Of a DNA stretch of 64,000 bases, positions 17,368-27,522 are shown piece after piece. Source of the DNA: Oceanobacillus neutriphilus (GTDB lineage Bacteria; Bacillota; Bacilli; Bacillales; Amphibacillaceae); NCBI RefSeq assembly GCF_014645515.1, contig NZ_BMLW01000004.1, forward strand, positions 62,001 through 126,000. The letters run 5' to 3'. Every line of letters starts with the position of its first letter. Position 1 is the stretch's first letter. The translations under genes and the position numbers were made by a program. Below the pieces are notes generated by a model, which was not told the DNA's origin, did no database searches, and saw nothing but the letters and a program-made list of their open reading frames with translations.

Positions 17368-18582
17368 TTAATTGTCCTCCAAAAAGCCTTCATGATAAAA
17401 CTCCAGATGAATGCCATTCTTAGGTCTTGCAGGGATTTCCGTCCCCCGGCAGGTTAACTCTTGTCCCGGTACAATCCAATCTGTCCGCAGCAGATACGAT
17501 AAGCTTACTTTCATTAATTGCACTGTCACGCTATCTTTCACAGAATCAGGTGCAATATTGTTTTCTAAAAACCGATCCGGCTGAAATAATTCAGGCTGAC
17601 TCCACTTCCCGGGATGATGATTCGTTCCATATATATCAAATAAGACAAGCTGATTCTTTTCAAAGAACATATCCTTCCAGAAAAATTGCTCCTGCGTCTT
17701 TGCTGCTGAAAAAGGGACAATGGAATAATAGCGAAGAACCTCATGAATAAAGCAATTCACGTATTTTTGATCCATTTGCAGCCGTTCTTTTAACTCTGGA
17801 TTCTCAATCAATGCTAATTGACTGAAGACAACCCACCGGCTGGAAGTAACAAAAATCCGGATAAGTAATAATAGCTCCTCAACCACTGTTTTAATCGGTA
17901 AAATTCGACCAGATTCATCCTCATACCAGGATAATTTATAAAGAAGTTTATCTTCATCGACATGAACTCCCCCTGCTCTTAGCTGACGGACTAAGAATAC
18001 TAGCCACTTTTCAATTCGATTCTTCGCCTGATTCCTTTTCCAACGATTTAATCCATACTTTGAAAACAGTTGAACAAATTCCTGAATATCCGTTGTACGC
18101 TTCTTCAGGTTATTCGCACGGATTGGAATCCCCATCCAGTTACAAACAGCAATAACCCACATTTCTTCCATTTCGGTCGCAAAATTAATGGACGGATTGG
18201 TCTTCCATGCCTCTATCCTTTCTTGCCAGCGCTGCCGGATAATCGACTCTAATTCTTTCCTTTTTTCAGCGATGAAGGCCTGTTCAAACCACTCTTTCTT
18301 ATGGTAATAGTCAATGTCCGCCAGATAAAACACATCATTTTCTTTGGACAAAAATCCGGGAGACAATTCAGATACACTTTTTTCAGCTTTAAACTTTACC
18401 GGATCCATGACTAAATTTGATGCTTCGTCCCCTCGTAACATCACCAATTTCCGGCCAAATATGCGTGATTTGACAGCATCTTCATGATATTCATTCATTC
18501 TCTTAGAGAAATAAAAATATCCCTCTCTTAAAAAATCTATTGTATGGTCCATTCCTTTATCTTGTACAATTGGTTTTACCAT
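17368..18582 (-). CDS. CYP152-like cytochrome P450 homologue lacking the heme cysteine loop
   Basis: 404 residues related to fatty-acid peroxygenase P450s (CYP152/YbdT type): the N-terminus DHTIDFLREGYFYF, helix-K ExxR as EVLR (281-284), YGTNHHPGKWSQPELFQPDRF (318-338) and LMKVSLSYL (356-364) all match. The Gly-rich loop with the heme-thiolate cysteine, expected between 340 and 356, is absent in frame: PDRF is followed directly by a short SVKDSVTV linker. Arg-242, equivalent to the carboxylate-binding Arg, is kept but the following Pro is Ile. It is probably unable to bind heme normally. Confidence 0.75.
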   Translation of the reverse strand: MVKPIVQDKGMDHTIDFLREGYFYFSKRMNEYHEDAVKSRIFGRKLVMLRGDEASNLVMDPVKFKAEKSVSELSPGFLSKENDVFYLADIDYYHKKEWFEQAFIAEKRKELESIIRQRWQERIEAWKTNPSINFATEMEEMWVIAVCNWMGIPIRANNLKKRTTDIQEFVQLFSKYGLNRWKRNQAKNRIEKWLVFLVRQLRAGGVHVDEDKLLYKLSWYEDESGRILPIKTVVEELLLLIRIFVTSSRWVVFSQLALIENPELKERLQMDQKYVNCFIHEVLRYYSIVPFSAAKTQEQFFWKDMFFEKNQLVLFDIYGTNHHPGKWSQPELFQPDRFLENNIAPDSVKDSVTVQLMKVSLSYLLRTDWIVPGQELTCRGTEIPARPKNGIHLEFYHEGFLEDN

Positions 18583-18696
18583 CTTCTAACCCCCTATGTA
18601 CTTCTTTACCCTACTTCCCTGTAAACCACTCTCAAAAACCTGTCTGCCATTTTAAGTATGCACTACTTCCTTAAAAATATATAATGAAAGAGCACT

Positions 18697-19134
18697 CTAT
18701 CTAGAATGCTCCTTGTCTGATACTTTCTCATCTTCTATAATTACTTCACCTGTTTCACTACGCTCTTTTTCAGCCTCTTCTCTCACCTGGTCCATCACAT
18801 CTTTTAATTCATCCTCGACAGTCGTATCTGCCATTTTCACATTTGCCCGGTAAGCAGCCCGGGTAATAACATGACCGGCAACTGGTGCAGTCAAAAATAC
18901 AAAGGCAATTCCCAGCAGCAGACGAACACTGTAAAACCCTTGATTGGAAGCAAAGTAAATAAATGCCCCAATCAAAGTCAACAGAACCGCTAGAGTAGAG
19001 CTTTTAGTCCCTGCATGAGATCGTGTAAAGACATCTGGCAGACGAATGATTCCTATCGCACTGATTAACGCCATAATCGATCCGGCAAGCATAAATAAAG
19101 CAGCAATAAACTCAATCGTCCCGTCTATATTCAA
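18697..19134 (-). CDS. mrpG: Na+/H+ antiporter subunit G
   Basis: Last gene of the seven-gene Mrp operon; about 145 residues. Three membrane helices ([20 protein letters not shown].., [34 protein letters not shown]) and [18 protein letters not shown] match MnhG/MrpG. A charged C-terminal tail of about 40 residues extends past the usual end. The start is a TTG at 19134 behind GAGGGGGG, overlapping mrpF by 23 bp; the upstream ATG would lie within mrpF without a ribosome-binding site. Confidence 0.9.
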   Translation of the reverse strand: MNIDGTIEFIAALFMLAGSIMALISAIGIIRLPDVFTRSHAGTKSSTLAVLLTLIGAFIYFASNQGFYSVRLLLGIAFVFLTAPVAGHVITRAAYRANVKMADTTVEDELKDVMDQVREEAEKERSETGEVIIEDEKVSDKEHSR

Positions 19135-19396
19135 GAATGACCCCCCTCTCAATATATTTCGAGAAGGCAATGGTACTGATAAATGCCAGGATAGCTAAGA
19201 TTAATATAACCTCTAAAAATGCTGTTGTTGTCAGCATTACAGACACGATGGCAATAGATGACACAAGCATTACACCAATCATATCTAAGGCCACAATCCG
19301 GTCAGGCAGGCTTGGACCGATAATAATCCGAAAAACACTGATACAAATCGATATTCCATAAAATGTTAAGGCAACCGTCAACATTCCCTGAACCAT
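19112..19396 (-). CDS. mrpF: Na+/H+ antiporter subunit F
   Basis: 94-residue protein with three membrane helices. [20 protein letters not shown] is the characteristic MrpF/MnhF segment. It is needed for assembly of the multi-subunit Na+/H+ antiporter. The gene touches mrpE (shared base at 19396), and GGGGTGA precedes the ATG. Confidence 0.93.
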   Translation of the reverse strand: MVQGMLTVALTFYGISICISVFRIIIGPSLPDRIVALDMIGVMLVSSIAIVSVMLTTTAFLEVILILAILAFISTIAFSKYIERGVILEYRRDD

Positions 19397-19878
19397 CAGC
19401 GCGTCACCCCCATAATCGCTTTTTCAAAGTTATCAATTGACTTTAATAATATATCTTTCGACTCTTCCACATCCATTGCATGTATATAAAAGGCATCTCC
19501 GTCTTCTGTCACTTCAATGACAACAGAGCCTGGAGTTAATGTTAATAATAATGCCAAAGCTGTAATTTCCCAATCTCCCTGCAGCACTGTTTCATATTTA
19601 AACAGCCCCGGCTTAATGGAAAGCTTTGGTTTTAAAATTTGTCCAAGAACCATCTTTGATGAAGAAATAAGCTCTCTAGTAAAGATAAATATAAGCTTTA
19701 TTAATGCAAAAAATCGTGATAAATAAAAACGTTCTCCAAAAAATCGATGCATTAAAAACACGATACCTATTCCAACAATATAACCTGCTACAAATGTTGT
19801 AAAGCGAAGTTCCGATTCATCACTTATCAGCGTCCATAATACAGCAATAAAAAAATTTAGTAAAAACTGTGCCGGCAT
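19396..19878 (-). CDS. mrpE: Na+/H+ antiporter subunit E
   Basis: 160-residue membrane subunit. LTPGSVVIEVTEDGDAFYIHAMDVEE is typical of MrpE/MnhE, after two N-terminal helices. It lies 89 bp after mrpD, the widest gap in the operon. GGTGG precedes the ATG. Confidence 0.92.
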   Translation of the reverse strand: MPAQFLLNFFIAVLWTLISDESELRFTTFVAGYIVGIGIVFLMHRFFGERFYLSRFFALIKLIFIFTRELISSSKMVLGQILKPKLSIKPGLFKYETVLQGDWEITALALLLTLTPGSVVIEVTEDGDAFYIHAMDVEESKDILLKSIDNFEKAIMGVTR

Positions 19879-19967
19879 TCTGCATTCACCACCTTGTTTT
19901 TTAAAAAATGACTCAGAAATACCATACTGACTACAAAAAGGCTGCTTAAATGTTACATTCCGGCTGA

Positions 19968-21449
19968 TTAATTGCCCCCGAGTACTGCGTCAATATAGAT
20001 TTGCGGATTTAATAATGTCTCAGCTGCATCCTGGATATAAACAGACATAGGTTCAGCACCCAGCCCTAAAGCAATCGTTCCTAACGCTAAAATACAAGTG
20101 GAAACAACCCATCCTTTCTTGGCCGGTACTTCCTCGTCCTTACTTATAATCGTTTCCCCCCAGAAGCTGGTAAGGAAAATACGCATAAGCGAATATAGAA
20201 CAAAGATACTTGAAATAAACGCAAGAGCTAATAAAACATAAGCCCCGGCTGCTACAGCTCCTTCACCAATCAGCACCTTGCCGATAAAACCGCTCAGCGG
20301 CGGAATTCCCGATAAGGACAATGTTGTCAGGAAGAACAGCCACCCAAGCAGCGGATGGTTCTTAATAAGTCCGCTTATCTCGTCCATTCTAGTCTGCCCG
20401 GTTACGGCAATCATTGTACCTACCAGTAAAAATAGTAATGCTTTTATAATAATATCGTGAATCAGGTAGTAAATGGATCCTTCTATGGCAGATGGTGTTG
20501 CAACTGCCAAGCCTACCAGAATAAAACCAACAGCAATAATTACATTATAAGAAGCGACCAATCGAATATCCTTATATGCAACTGCACCAATACTTCCGCC
20601 AATTAAAGTTAAGGCCGCCAAAATTCCAATCAGCATATGCGTAATCTGCTGCTCCTGGTAAAACAACAGGGTAAATACACGGAACATCGCATAAATTCCG
20701 ACCTTTGTCAGCAAAGCACCAAACAAAGCCGCAATTGGAGTAATTGGAACGGAATAAGATCCCGGCAGCCAGAAGTATAGAAACAGACCTGCTTTTAACG
20801 CAAATACAGTTAAAAACACGACGCTGATAACAGTTATCATAGGTGTCTGCCCAACTTCTGCAATACGTTCTGATAGATGTGCCATATTTAGTGTTCCAAC
20901 AGTTCCGTATAAATAAGCAATAGCAACGAGGAAAATCCAGGAGGAGACAACGTTTATAATTACATACTTTATCGACTCGCGAAGCTGTCTTTTCCTTCCG
21001 CCGAATGCAATCAGCACATAAGAGGAAAGAAGCATAATTTCAAAACAGACAAACAGGTTGAAAATATCCCCTGTCAGAAAGGAACCATTTACCCCTGCTA
21101 TCAGAAATAGTACAAAGGAGTAGAAGAAGTTCTTTTCAAAGGATGGTTTGACCGAAGAAAAGGAATAAATTAAACACGCTGCTGCAACCACACTTGACGA
21201 TAATACAAGCAGCATAGAAAAACTATCGGCAACAAATAAGATGCCAAAAGGAGGCTGCCAGCCGCCAAAATCAAGACGCATAACGCCATTTTGCTGAATC
21301 AGCTGCAGTACGTAAATACTGATACCGATATTTGCAAGAAATACCAATAATGAAATTGTCCGCTGCGTTTTTACATACGGTCTTAAAAATAAAAGGATAA
21401 TCCCGAGCAGGACCGGGAGCATCATCGGCATAACAATTATATTATTCAT
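19968..21449 (-). CDS. mrpD: Na+/H+ antiporter subunit D
   Basis: 493-residue, about 14-helix subunit related to the proton-pumping NuoN/NuoM family of complex I. GDIFNLFVCFEIMLLSSYVLIAFGG and FFLTTLSLSGIPPLSGFIGK are family hallmarks; the Glu in FEIMLL and Lys in ALKAGLFLYFWLPGSY occupy the conserved helix positions of the proton path. It overlaps mrpC by 8 bp. Confidence 0.95.
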   Translation of the reverse strand: MNNIIVMPMMLPVLLGIILLFLRPYVKTQRTISLLVFLANIGISIYVLQLIQQNGVMRLDFGGWQPPFGILFVADSFSMLLVLSSSVVAAACLIYSFSSVKPSFEKNFFYSFVLFLIAGVNGSFLTGDIFNLFVCFEIMLLSSYVLIAFGGRKRQLRESIKYVIINVVSSWIFLVAIAYLYGTVGTLNMAHLSERIAEVGQTPMITVISVVFLTVFALKAGLFLYFWLPGSYSVPITPIAALFGALLTKVGIYAMFRVFTLLFYQEQQITHMLIGILAALTLIGGSIGAVAYKDIRLVASYNVIIAVGFILVGLAVATPSAIEGSIYYLIHDIIIKALLFLLVGTMIAVTGQTRMDEISGLIKNHPLLGWLFFLTTLSLSGIPPLSGFIGKVLIGEGAVAAGAYVLLALAFISSIFVLYSLMRIFLTSFWGETIISKDEEVPAKKGWVVSTCILALGTIALGLGAEPMSVYIQDAAETLLNPQIYIDAVLGGN

Positions 21450-21774
21450 CTGGATTCCCCCGTAACTTATCTAGTTTATCTGTCCCAAGCTCCTGGTATG
21501 TCCGATAAGCAAGAACGAGAGAAATCGCAGTTACCGCAAAACCGATGACAATAGATGTTAAAATCAATGCCTGTGGAAGTGGATCTACTGGATCACCTTC
21601 ACCGACAATCGGCACCGTCCCAGTCTTTAATCCTGCAACCGCCATAATAACAAGATGCGCTGCATGGGTTAAAATCGCAGTTCCAATAATGACACGAATT
21701 AAACTCTTTGACAGTAAGAGATAAGTTGCTACTGTTACTAATACACCTGCCAGGATGGTTACTAACGTTTCCAT
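21442..21774 (-). CDS. mrpC: Na+/H+ antiporter subunit C
   Basis: 110-residue NuoK-like subunit with three helices. DPLPQALILTSIVIGFAVTA is the highly conserved MrpC segment. It is joined to mrpD by an 8-bp overlap and to mrpB by a 2-bp gap. Confidence 0.95.
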   Translation of the reverse strand: METLVTILAGVLVTVATYLLLSKSLIRVIIGTAILTHAAHLVIMAVAGLKTGTVPIVGEGDPVDPLPQALILTSIVIGFAVTAISLVLAYRTYQELGTDKLDKLRGNPDE

Positions 21775-21776
21775 AT

Positions 21777-22199
21777 TTACTCATCCTCACTAATACTTAA
21801 TAAGATTGTTACAACAACACCTACAACGACCAAGGCAACGCCGCCTTCAAAAATCGTAACGGTTGTCAGTTCTATTTCGCCGAAAAACGGTACATTAAAG
21901 TAATCAAAGGCTTGTGTTAAAAAGTTTTCTCCAAACACTAATGCTCCAAACCCAGTACCTACGGATAAAAATGCTCCCAAGGCTGCTACAAGCTTAAAAT
22001 CAATCGGCAAACCTTTTTGGATGGTTTCAATATCAAACACAATAAATAATAATACCAGCGCAGATGCAAGAACCAGTCCGCCGCTGAATCCCCCGCCCGG
22101 ACTATTATGGCCTGCAAAGAATAAATATACCGCAAGCGTCAGAATGATAAAGAAAACAAGTTTGGCCACTGTACGGAGAATGACATTATTTATCTTCAA
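21777..22199 (-). CDS. mrpB: Na+/H+ antiporter subunit B
   Basis: About 140-residue subunit with four helices. FFAGHNSPGGGFSGGLVLA is the MnhB/MrpB signature. The likely start is TTG at 22199, 8-10 bp after AAGGAGAG; a GTG at 22208 sits too close to that site. It overlaps the end of mrpA by 14 bp. Confidence 0.92.
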   Translation of the reverse strand: MKINNVILRTVAKLVFFIILTLAVYLFFAGHNSPGGGFSGGLVLASALVLLFIVFDIETIQKGLPIDFKLVAALGAFLSVGTGFGALVFGENFLTQAFDYFNVPFFGEIELTTVTIFEGGVALVVVGVVVTILLSISEDE

Positions 22200-24600
22200 T
22201 CTGATCACTCTCCTTCTTGGCTCTCACCCGGATGATGGTATATACACCAATACCTGCAATTAAGAGAACAACGACCTCCAGCATCGTATCAAAAGCCCGG
22301 AAATCACCTAAAATGGCATTTACCATGTTTTTACCGCCTGCAAGCTCATAGGAATTCTCAAAGAAGGTTGAAATCGTATCAAATGCTTTGTTCCCCTGGA
22401 CTCCTAACGCTACAGTGGTAAAGACCACTCCTACACCGATCGATATAAACAAGTTAACACTTTTCGTTTTCTTCGTTGTATCTTCCCTATCCAGTTCAGG
22501 CAGGAAATAATAAGCAACAAGAAATAAAACAGTTGTTACTGCTTCAATAATCGTTTGTGTCAACGCCAGATCCGGCGCACGGAACAAGACAAAAAGTATC
22601 GAAATACCGAAGCCCAAAATACTATTTAAAACAATTGCTGTCAGCCGTGATTTCGCAAATAAAATGGTAATGCCTGCTACCATCATAGCCAGTATGACAA
22701 GCCCTTCAAAATTAGAAATGGGTGCATTCTCGGGAAGTGTAAAATAATAGGCTTCTGTAAAAATGAAAATACCGCCAATTGCTAAAATAAAGAAGGCAAA
22801 GATATACACCATATAATCACGCAAATAACGCGTCATATACTTATTTGTAATAACAGTAGATTTATCTTCAATCTGATCCAATACAAAGCCGTAGAATGTA
22901 TTAATAGACCATTTTTCCGGGAACAGATTATATATGCCGGACCAATATTTCCTTGTTAAGTACAGAAACACCCCAAACAGAATAACTCCAATTGTCATAA
23001 ATAATTCAGGCTTAAAGCCGTGCCAGGCATGGATATGTGTGCCAAGCTCCGCACCTTCTGAAGCAAATGTAGGGAAAATCCCGTTCATAGCAGGAGCAAT
23101 CAAATTCTCTCCAACAACATTCGGCATGAAGAAAAATGTAATAACAAGCATTCCTAATATAATTGGTGAAATCAGCATGCCCGGATTCGGTTCATGTGCC
23201 GGATGCTCTAATTTTTCTTCTTTGTAAGGTCCAAGGAATGTTTTTACGACAAATACGGTTGAGTAAACAAATGTAAAAATACTTGCTACCCAGGCAATAA
23301 TCGGGATAGCAATCCCCCATGTTCCCAGACCGAAAAAGCCTGCTTCTGTAATTTCCAGTGTAGATACAAAAAACATCTCTTTACTCAGGAAACCATTAAA
23401 CGGAGGCAGTCCGGCCATTGACATACTTCCAACAGTCGCGATTGTGAAGGTGACCGGCATTAATGTAATTAATCCGCCTAACCTCCTGATATCCCGTGTA
23501 CCTACACTATGGTCCACAACACCCACAACCATAAATAAAGCACCTTTAAACGTAGAATGATTCACTAAGTGGAATAATGCTGCAAATGTTGCTCCAGTAT
23601 ATACCACTGATTCCGTTGAATAGCCTAAATAAAGAGCAGCTGATCCCATGCCAAACATACTCATAATCATTCCGAGCTGACTGATTGTAGAATAAGCCAG
23701 CAATGCTTTTAAATCTGTTTGACGGACAGCATTAAAAGAGCCCCAGAAGAGTGTGAATATCCCGACACCTGTAACAGCCCAGAACCAGACTGCTTCTCCG
23801 CCAAAAACAGGAGTGAAACGGGCAACAAGATAGATGCCTGCTTTCACCATTGTTGCCGAGTGCAGATAAGCACTGACCGGCGTTGGTGCTTCCATTGCAT
23901 CTGGAAGCCAAATATGGAACGGGAACTGTGCTGACTTGGTAAAAGCTCCAAGCAGGACAAGCAGCATCGCCGGAATAAATAAAGAATGGTCGCTGATTGA
24001 TCCAACATTGGCAATTACTTCACGGATACTCCACGTACTTGACATGGAACCGACCATAATAAAACCAACCAGCATCGAGATACCGCCGGAAACCGTAATA
24101 ATTAATGATTTCTTAGCACCTTCTCTGGAACGTTTTCTCTGATACCAAAATGCGATTAATAAGAAGGAAGAAATACTTGTTAATTCCCAGAAAACATACA
24201 ACACAAGCATGTTGTCTGACATAACGACACCCAACATTGCCCCCATAAACAGCATGAGGTATGTATAGAATGTGCCTATTGGTTCTTTAGATGAAAGGTA
24301 GTAGATGGAATAAAGAATAACAAGGGCTCCAACTCCGGAAATTAATAATGCCAGTGTAAGACTGAGCCCATCCAGATAAGCTGTTATATTTATTCCGTAA
24401 CTGGGAATCCAATTTATTGTCTGAACAATAACTTCACCGTTTGAAATGGCCGGGATGAGTGAAGCAAGATAAATGAATAAACCTGTCGGCACCAGGATAG
24501 CGAACCAGCCGACATGAATGTTTTTCAAATATTTGTATAAGAAGGGTATAATTGCAGCAGCTAAAAATGGTATAAATATAGCCAGTACTAAAGTCGACAA
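22186..24600 (-). CDS. mrpA: Na+/H+ antiporter subunit A
   Basis: Largest Mrp subunit, about 804 residues, combining a NuoL-like domain (residues 1-~500) and a C-terminal MbhE-like part. IWLPDAMEAPTPVSAYLHSATMVKAG is the conserved proton-antiporter stretch, with FWELTSISSFLLI before it. The Mrp complex exports Na+ against H+ and supports alkaline pH and salt tolerance. The start is TTG at 24600, 7 bp after GGAGG; the ATG at 24618 precedes that site and is unlikely to be used. First gene of the operon. Confidence 0.94.
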   Translation of the reverse strand: MSTLVLAIFIPFLAAAIIPFLYKYLKNIHVGWFAILVPTGLFIYLASLIPAISNGEVIVQTINWIPSYGINITAYLDGLSLTLALLISGVGALVILYSIYYLSSKEPIGTFYTYLMLFMGAMLGVVMSDNMLVLYVFWELTSISSFLLIAFWYQRKRSREGAKKSLIITVSGGISMLVGFIMVGSMSSTWSIREVIANVGSISDHSLFIPAMLLVLLGAFTKSAQFPFHIWLPDAMEAPTPVSAYLHSATMVKAGIYLVARFTPVFGGEAVWFWAVTGVGIFTLFWGSFNAVRQTDLKALLAYSTISQLGMIMSMFGMGSAALYLGYSTESVVYTGATFAALFHLVNHSTFKGALFMVVGVVDHSVGTRDIRRLGGLITLMPVTFTIATVGSMSMAGLPPFNGFLSKEMFFVSTLEITEAGFFGLGTWGIAIPIIAWVASIFTFVYSTVFVVKTFLGPYKEEKLEHPAHEPNPGMLISPIILGMLVITFFFMPNVVGENLIAPAMNGIFPTFASEGAELGTHIHAWHGFKPELFMTIGVILFGVFLYLTRKYWSGIYNLFPEKWSINTFYGFVLDQIEDKSTVITNKYMTRYLRDYMVYIFAFFILAIGGIFIFTEAYYFTLPENAPISNFEGLVILAMMVAGITILFAKSRLTAIVLNSILGFGISILFVLFRAPDLALTQTIIEAVTTVLFLVAYYFLPELDREDTTKKTKSVNLFISIGVGVVFTTVALGVQGNKAFDTISTFFENSYELAGGKNMVNAILGDFRAFDTMLEVVVLLIAGIGVYTIIRVRAKKESDQIEDK

Positions 24601-25742
24601 ACGAGAACCTCCTATCATTTTATTGCTTTTCTTTTCTTCGTGATTATGTTTAGAAAAACGTAAGTATCCGCCTGCCCTTTATTTACACAAGATGCTGACC
24701 TCAATGTCACCGAGAGAACTTGGTCGAATCCATCGTTTTTCTTACACTCTTTTTCCAATGTGTATAAGAATCCGCACATATTCTTTATTGGCAAGTATGT
24801 TATTTACTAAATACCCTTTCTGATGAACGAAAAAACGAACATCACAAACATATTGGTTATTTTGTCCGTAAAATGCTAATCTAATGATAGAAAAACATAT
24901 TATTTATGAAAGCATATACAGTTGACTCTCTATGCTTCTCATCACAACAACATTATATAAAAAGAATGCCTTCAGCATACAGTGCAAGTGGATTGAATAA
25001 AAAGCGGTTAAGTGGTTAAACCAATATCTGGTTATTGCTTCATTGAGCAACTTCAATTGTATTGAAAAGGGATATTACTCACTTTGATCAAATGAAACTT
25101 CATTTAGCGGGCCGTTTTTCCCAACGTATTTATAATGTTTTCTATGCCCGGCCAAGGGAAATTCACGGACACTAATGCTGTGAAAAATCGTGGTAAAAAT
25201 TAATAAGCCTTTCCTGCAGTAAAAAATAAAGGCATGATGAGGTGTTAAAATGGTTGTTCAAAAAGTCTGATAAAAAACACGACGTTGCAGCATCTATTAT
25301 CAGGGCATATTTTTATAAACCTTATCGGAACACGCACTAAAACAATAAATCTTCATAATCACACATGAATATTATACAAGAATTTATCTGCACTTGCATG
25401 TATGACGTTGTGTTTCCCTTATAAAAATTCATTTTAAAAACTTTGCCAAGGTAAACGGAGTAGCTGGTTGCAGGAGTTTTTGCGGTGAAATATATTTATT
25501 AGAGAACCAGAATTTTTGTATGTCCATTACTTGTTCAATTTTTTCTCTCCTGGTACTATACGAAAATTGAAATACATGTTAAAATGATACGGTTTAAAGG
25601 TAAGAAACTGCCATGAGAAGGTTTATCTCTTCTCTTTCAAGGTTAAATTAATAATAAAACCATTCGGTTCCTTTTCGAACAAAAATTGATTTTTTTAAAT
25701 ATAAATAGTAAATGACTATGAAAGAAAGGTGCGGTAGATACG
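24601..25742. other. 1.14-kb spacer between mrpA and the UspA-like gene
   Basis: No full gene is supported. On the minus strand, 25075-25250 is open without a good start and encodes ..HSISVREFPLAGH.. and ..KYVGKNGPLNEVSFDQSE; it may be a gene remnant or part of a dispersed repeat. GTTGTTCAAAAAGTCTGATAA at about 25253 resembles a sequence at 49969. The mrp promoter must lie in the left part (below ~24900), but I cannot place it securely. Confidence 0.4.
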
Positions 25743-26438
25743 ATGAAAAAAGTCAGAGGTCGCATGGACGAAAGTATTTTAGTATGTGTTTATTATGGTC
25801 CCAATGGAGAACGCCTTATCCGCCGGGGCCATAAGCTGGCACAAATCATGGATTGCCCATTATATGTTTTAACAGTAGATGCCCTTCCTTATGATGAATT
25901 TGATGCGGATAAATCAGGTTTTGTCGAACATTGGAAGGAACTGTGCGAGGAATTAGATGTAGAGGAATTTATTATACGTGATAAAGAAAAACGTTCCGTA
26001 AGAGCTATTAAAGAAGTAGCACATACGCACAATATCACTCAAATTATTATTGGGCAAAGTGCACAAAACCGCTGGGAAGAGATTACAAAAGGATCTTTTG
26101 TCAATGTGCTCCTCCGGGAAATTTCTTTCATCGACCTTCACATTGTTTCTGTGGACCGTACATTAAAAAGTACAGATGATACCATTTATGAAAAAGGCGT
26201 ACGTGCCTTTATCCAGGAAGATAGTGAAGCACCCGGACAATATCGTTTGAAATTTACCCGTTCCAAGCATAATTTATACGAGGGAATTTTCTATAAAGAG
26301 ATTGGAACAGATTTCAATAATGGTGTTTTCAAATTCATTAACAATAAAGGGAAAACGTCACAGGTTCATATTACAGAGAATGTTTGCACCGGTGAATTAA
26401 AAGAACCGCCAAATATCAATAATCATTCTATTCACTAA
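25743..26438 (+). CDS. UspA/KdpD-like universal stress domain protein
   Basis: 231 residues. Residues ~8-140 form a universal stress protein alpha/beta domain like that in the KdpD sensor: ESILVCVYYGPNGERLIRRGHKLA at the N-terminus and TQIIIGQSAQNRWEEITKGS (GxSxxxRW) for nucleotide binding. Residues ~150-231 form a separate beta-rich tail I do not recognise. No kinase domain follows, so it is a stand-alone form. An AAAGGTG precedes the ATG; MDESI at codon 8 is an alternative start. Single gene. Confidence 0.75.
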   Translation: MKKVRGRMDESILVCVYYGPNGERLIRRGHKLAQIMDCPLYVLTVDALPYDEFDADKSGFVEHWKELCEELDVEEFIIRDKEKRSVRAIKEVAHTHNITQIIIGQSAQNRWEEITKGSFVNVLLREISFIDLHIVSVDRTLKSTDDTIYEKGVRAFIQEDSEAPGQYRLKFTRSKHNLYEGIFYKEIGTDFNNGVFKFINNKGKTSQVHITENVCTGELKEPPNINNHSIH

Positions 26439-26528
26439 AAAAGACTCCATGCGACAGTGATTATCCCCCGAAGCCCAGATTTTACATTCTGGTTTTCGGG
26501 GGATGCACTAACATTGGAGCCTTTTTTG
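26437..26528. terminator. Bidirectional terminator between convergent genes
   Basis: An outer stem AAAAAAGaCTCC...GGAGCCTTTTTT encloses an inner stem CCCCCGAA..TTCGGGGG. It ends the UspA-like and nitrilase-family genes. Confidence 0.85.
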
Positions 26529-26531
26529 CCT

Positions 26532-27329
26532 TTATTTCCAGCCTCGATACAGTTCTGGTACTCGGCTTTTAAATACGGGAACTTCTCTGCGTATATGCTC
26601 TACATTTGAAATATCGATTGTTTCAACTAATGTTTCTTCTTTTTCTTCTGATCCCGCTTTGATAACGGTCCCCCAAGGGTCTACAACTAATGATGTCCCG
26701 CAGAAATCAACTCCATCATAAGAACCTGTCCGGTTACTTGAAATAATATAGCATTGATTTTCAATAGCCCGCGCCAGCTGAAGCGCCTTCCAATGATCCT
26801 TACGTGCTAATGGCCATTCTGCTGTTATATAAATTACTTCTGCTCCTGCTACCGCCAATTCCCGGGCCAGCTCTGGAAAACGAAGATCATAACAAATCAG
26901 CAGACCCATTTTTACTCCATCTAACTCAAACAAACGCGCCTGTTTTTTCCCACCTGTTAAATAGTCTGGTTCCGAAAGCATAGGGACAAGATGTATTTTG
27001 TCGTACGTATAGACCTCTTCTCCCTCATTATTGATAACAATTGCAGTATTATAGATTGCTCCAGCCACTTTATTAGCAAAGGATCCGCCAATAATATGCA
27101 CATGATGCTCTTTAGCCAATTCTTTCAAAAAGCCTCTTGTAGGCTCTCCGTCCAAATCAGCAATTTTCTCTAATTGCGTTAAGGTATATGCTGTTGTCCA
27201 CATTTCCGGAAGGACGATAATATCAGGTTTTTCTGTTTCTACCTGCTTTTCCAGCCATTCCTTTATACGTTTACGATTACCTTCCGGGTCCCCGGGGATA
27301 ATATCCATTTGATAGATAGCATGCTTCAT
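26532..27329 (-). CDS. Carbon-nitrogen hydrolase (nitrilase superfamily)
   Basis: 265-residue amidase of the nitrilase superfamily. The catalytic triad is visible: Glu in VLPEMWTT (~42), Lys in YDKIHLVP (~110) and Cys in LLICYDLRFPE (~145). It resembles omega-amidase-type enzymes (YafV/MtnU group), which hydrolyse alpha-ketoglutaramate-like amides; the exact substrate is an inference. Single gene. Confidence 0.88.
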   Translation of the reverse strand: MKHAIYQMDIIPGDPEGNRKRIKEWLEKQVETEKPDIIVLPEMWTTAYTLTQLEKIADLDGEPTRGFLKELAKEHHVHIIGGSFANKVAGAIYNTAIVINNEGEEVYTYDKIHLVPMLSEPDYLTGGKKQARLFELDGVKMGLLICYDLRFPELARELAVAGAEVIYITAEWPLARKDHWKALQLARAIENQCYIISSNRTGSYDGVDFCGTSLVVDPWGTVIKAGSEEKEETLVETIDISNVEHIRREVPVFKSRVPELYRGWK

Positions 27330-27522
27330 CTCGCACCCGCCTTTCTCATTTTAATTCTTATTCTAACAGAAATTGTTCTCTTTATATTAACATGTTGTCT
27401 AAAAGGGATAAATTCCAACTCATGCTCATACTATAAATTCTAATCGCTATACATGACAGCAGCCTGAAAGCATACTAGAATGGAATTAGAACATAGTAAG
27501 AATGATTTAGGGAGGATACGGC

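Noticed and set aside
24601..24800. Known ion or c-di-AMP riboswitch before mrpA
   Set aside because: No conserved core of such classes could be found in the spacer on either strand.
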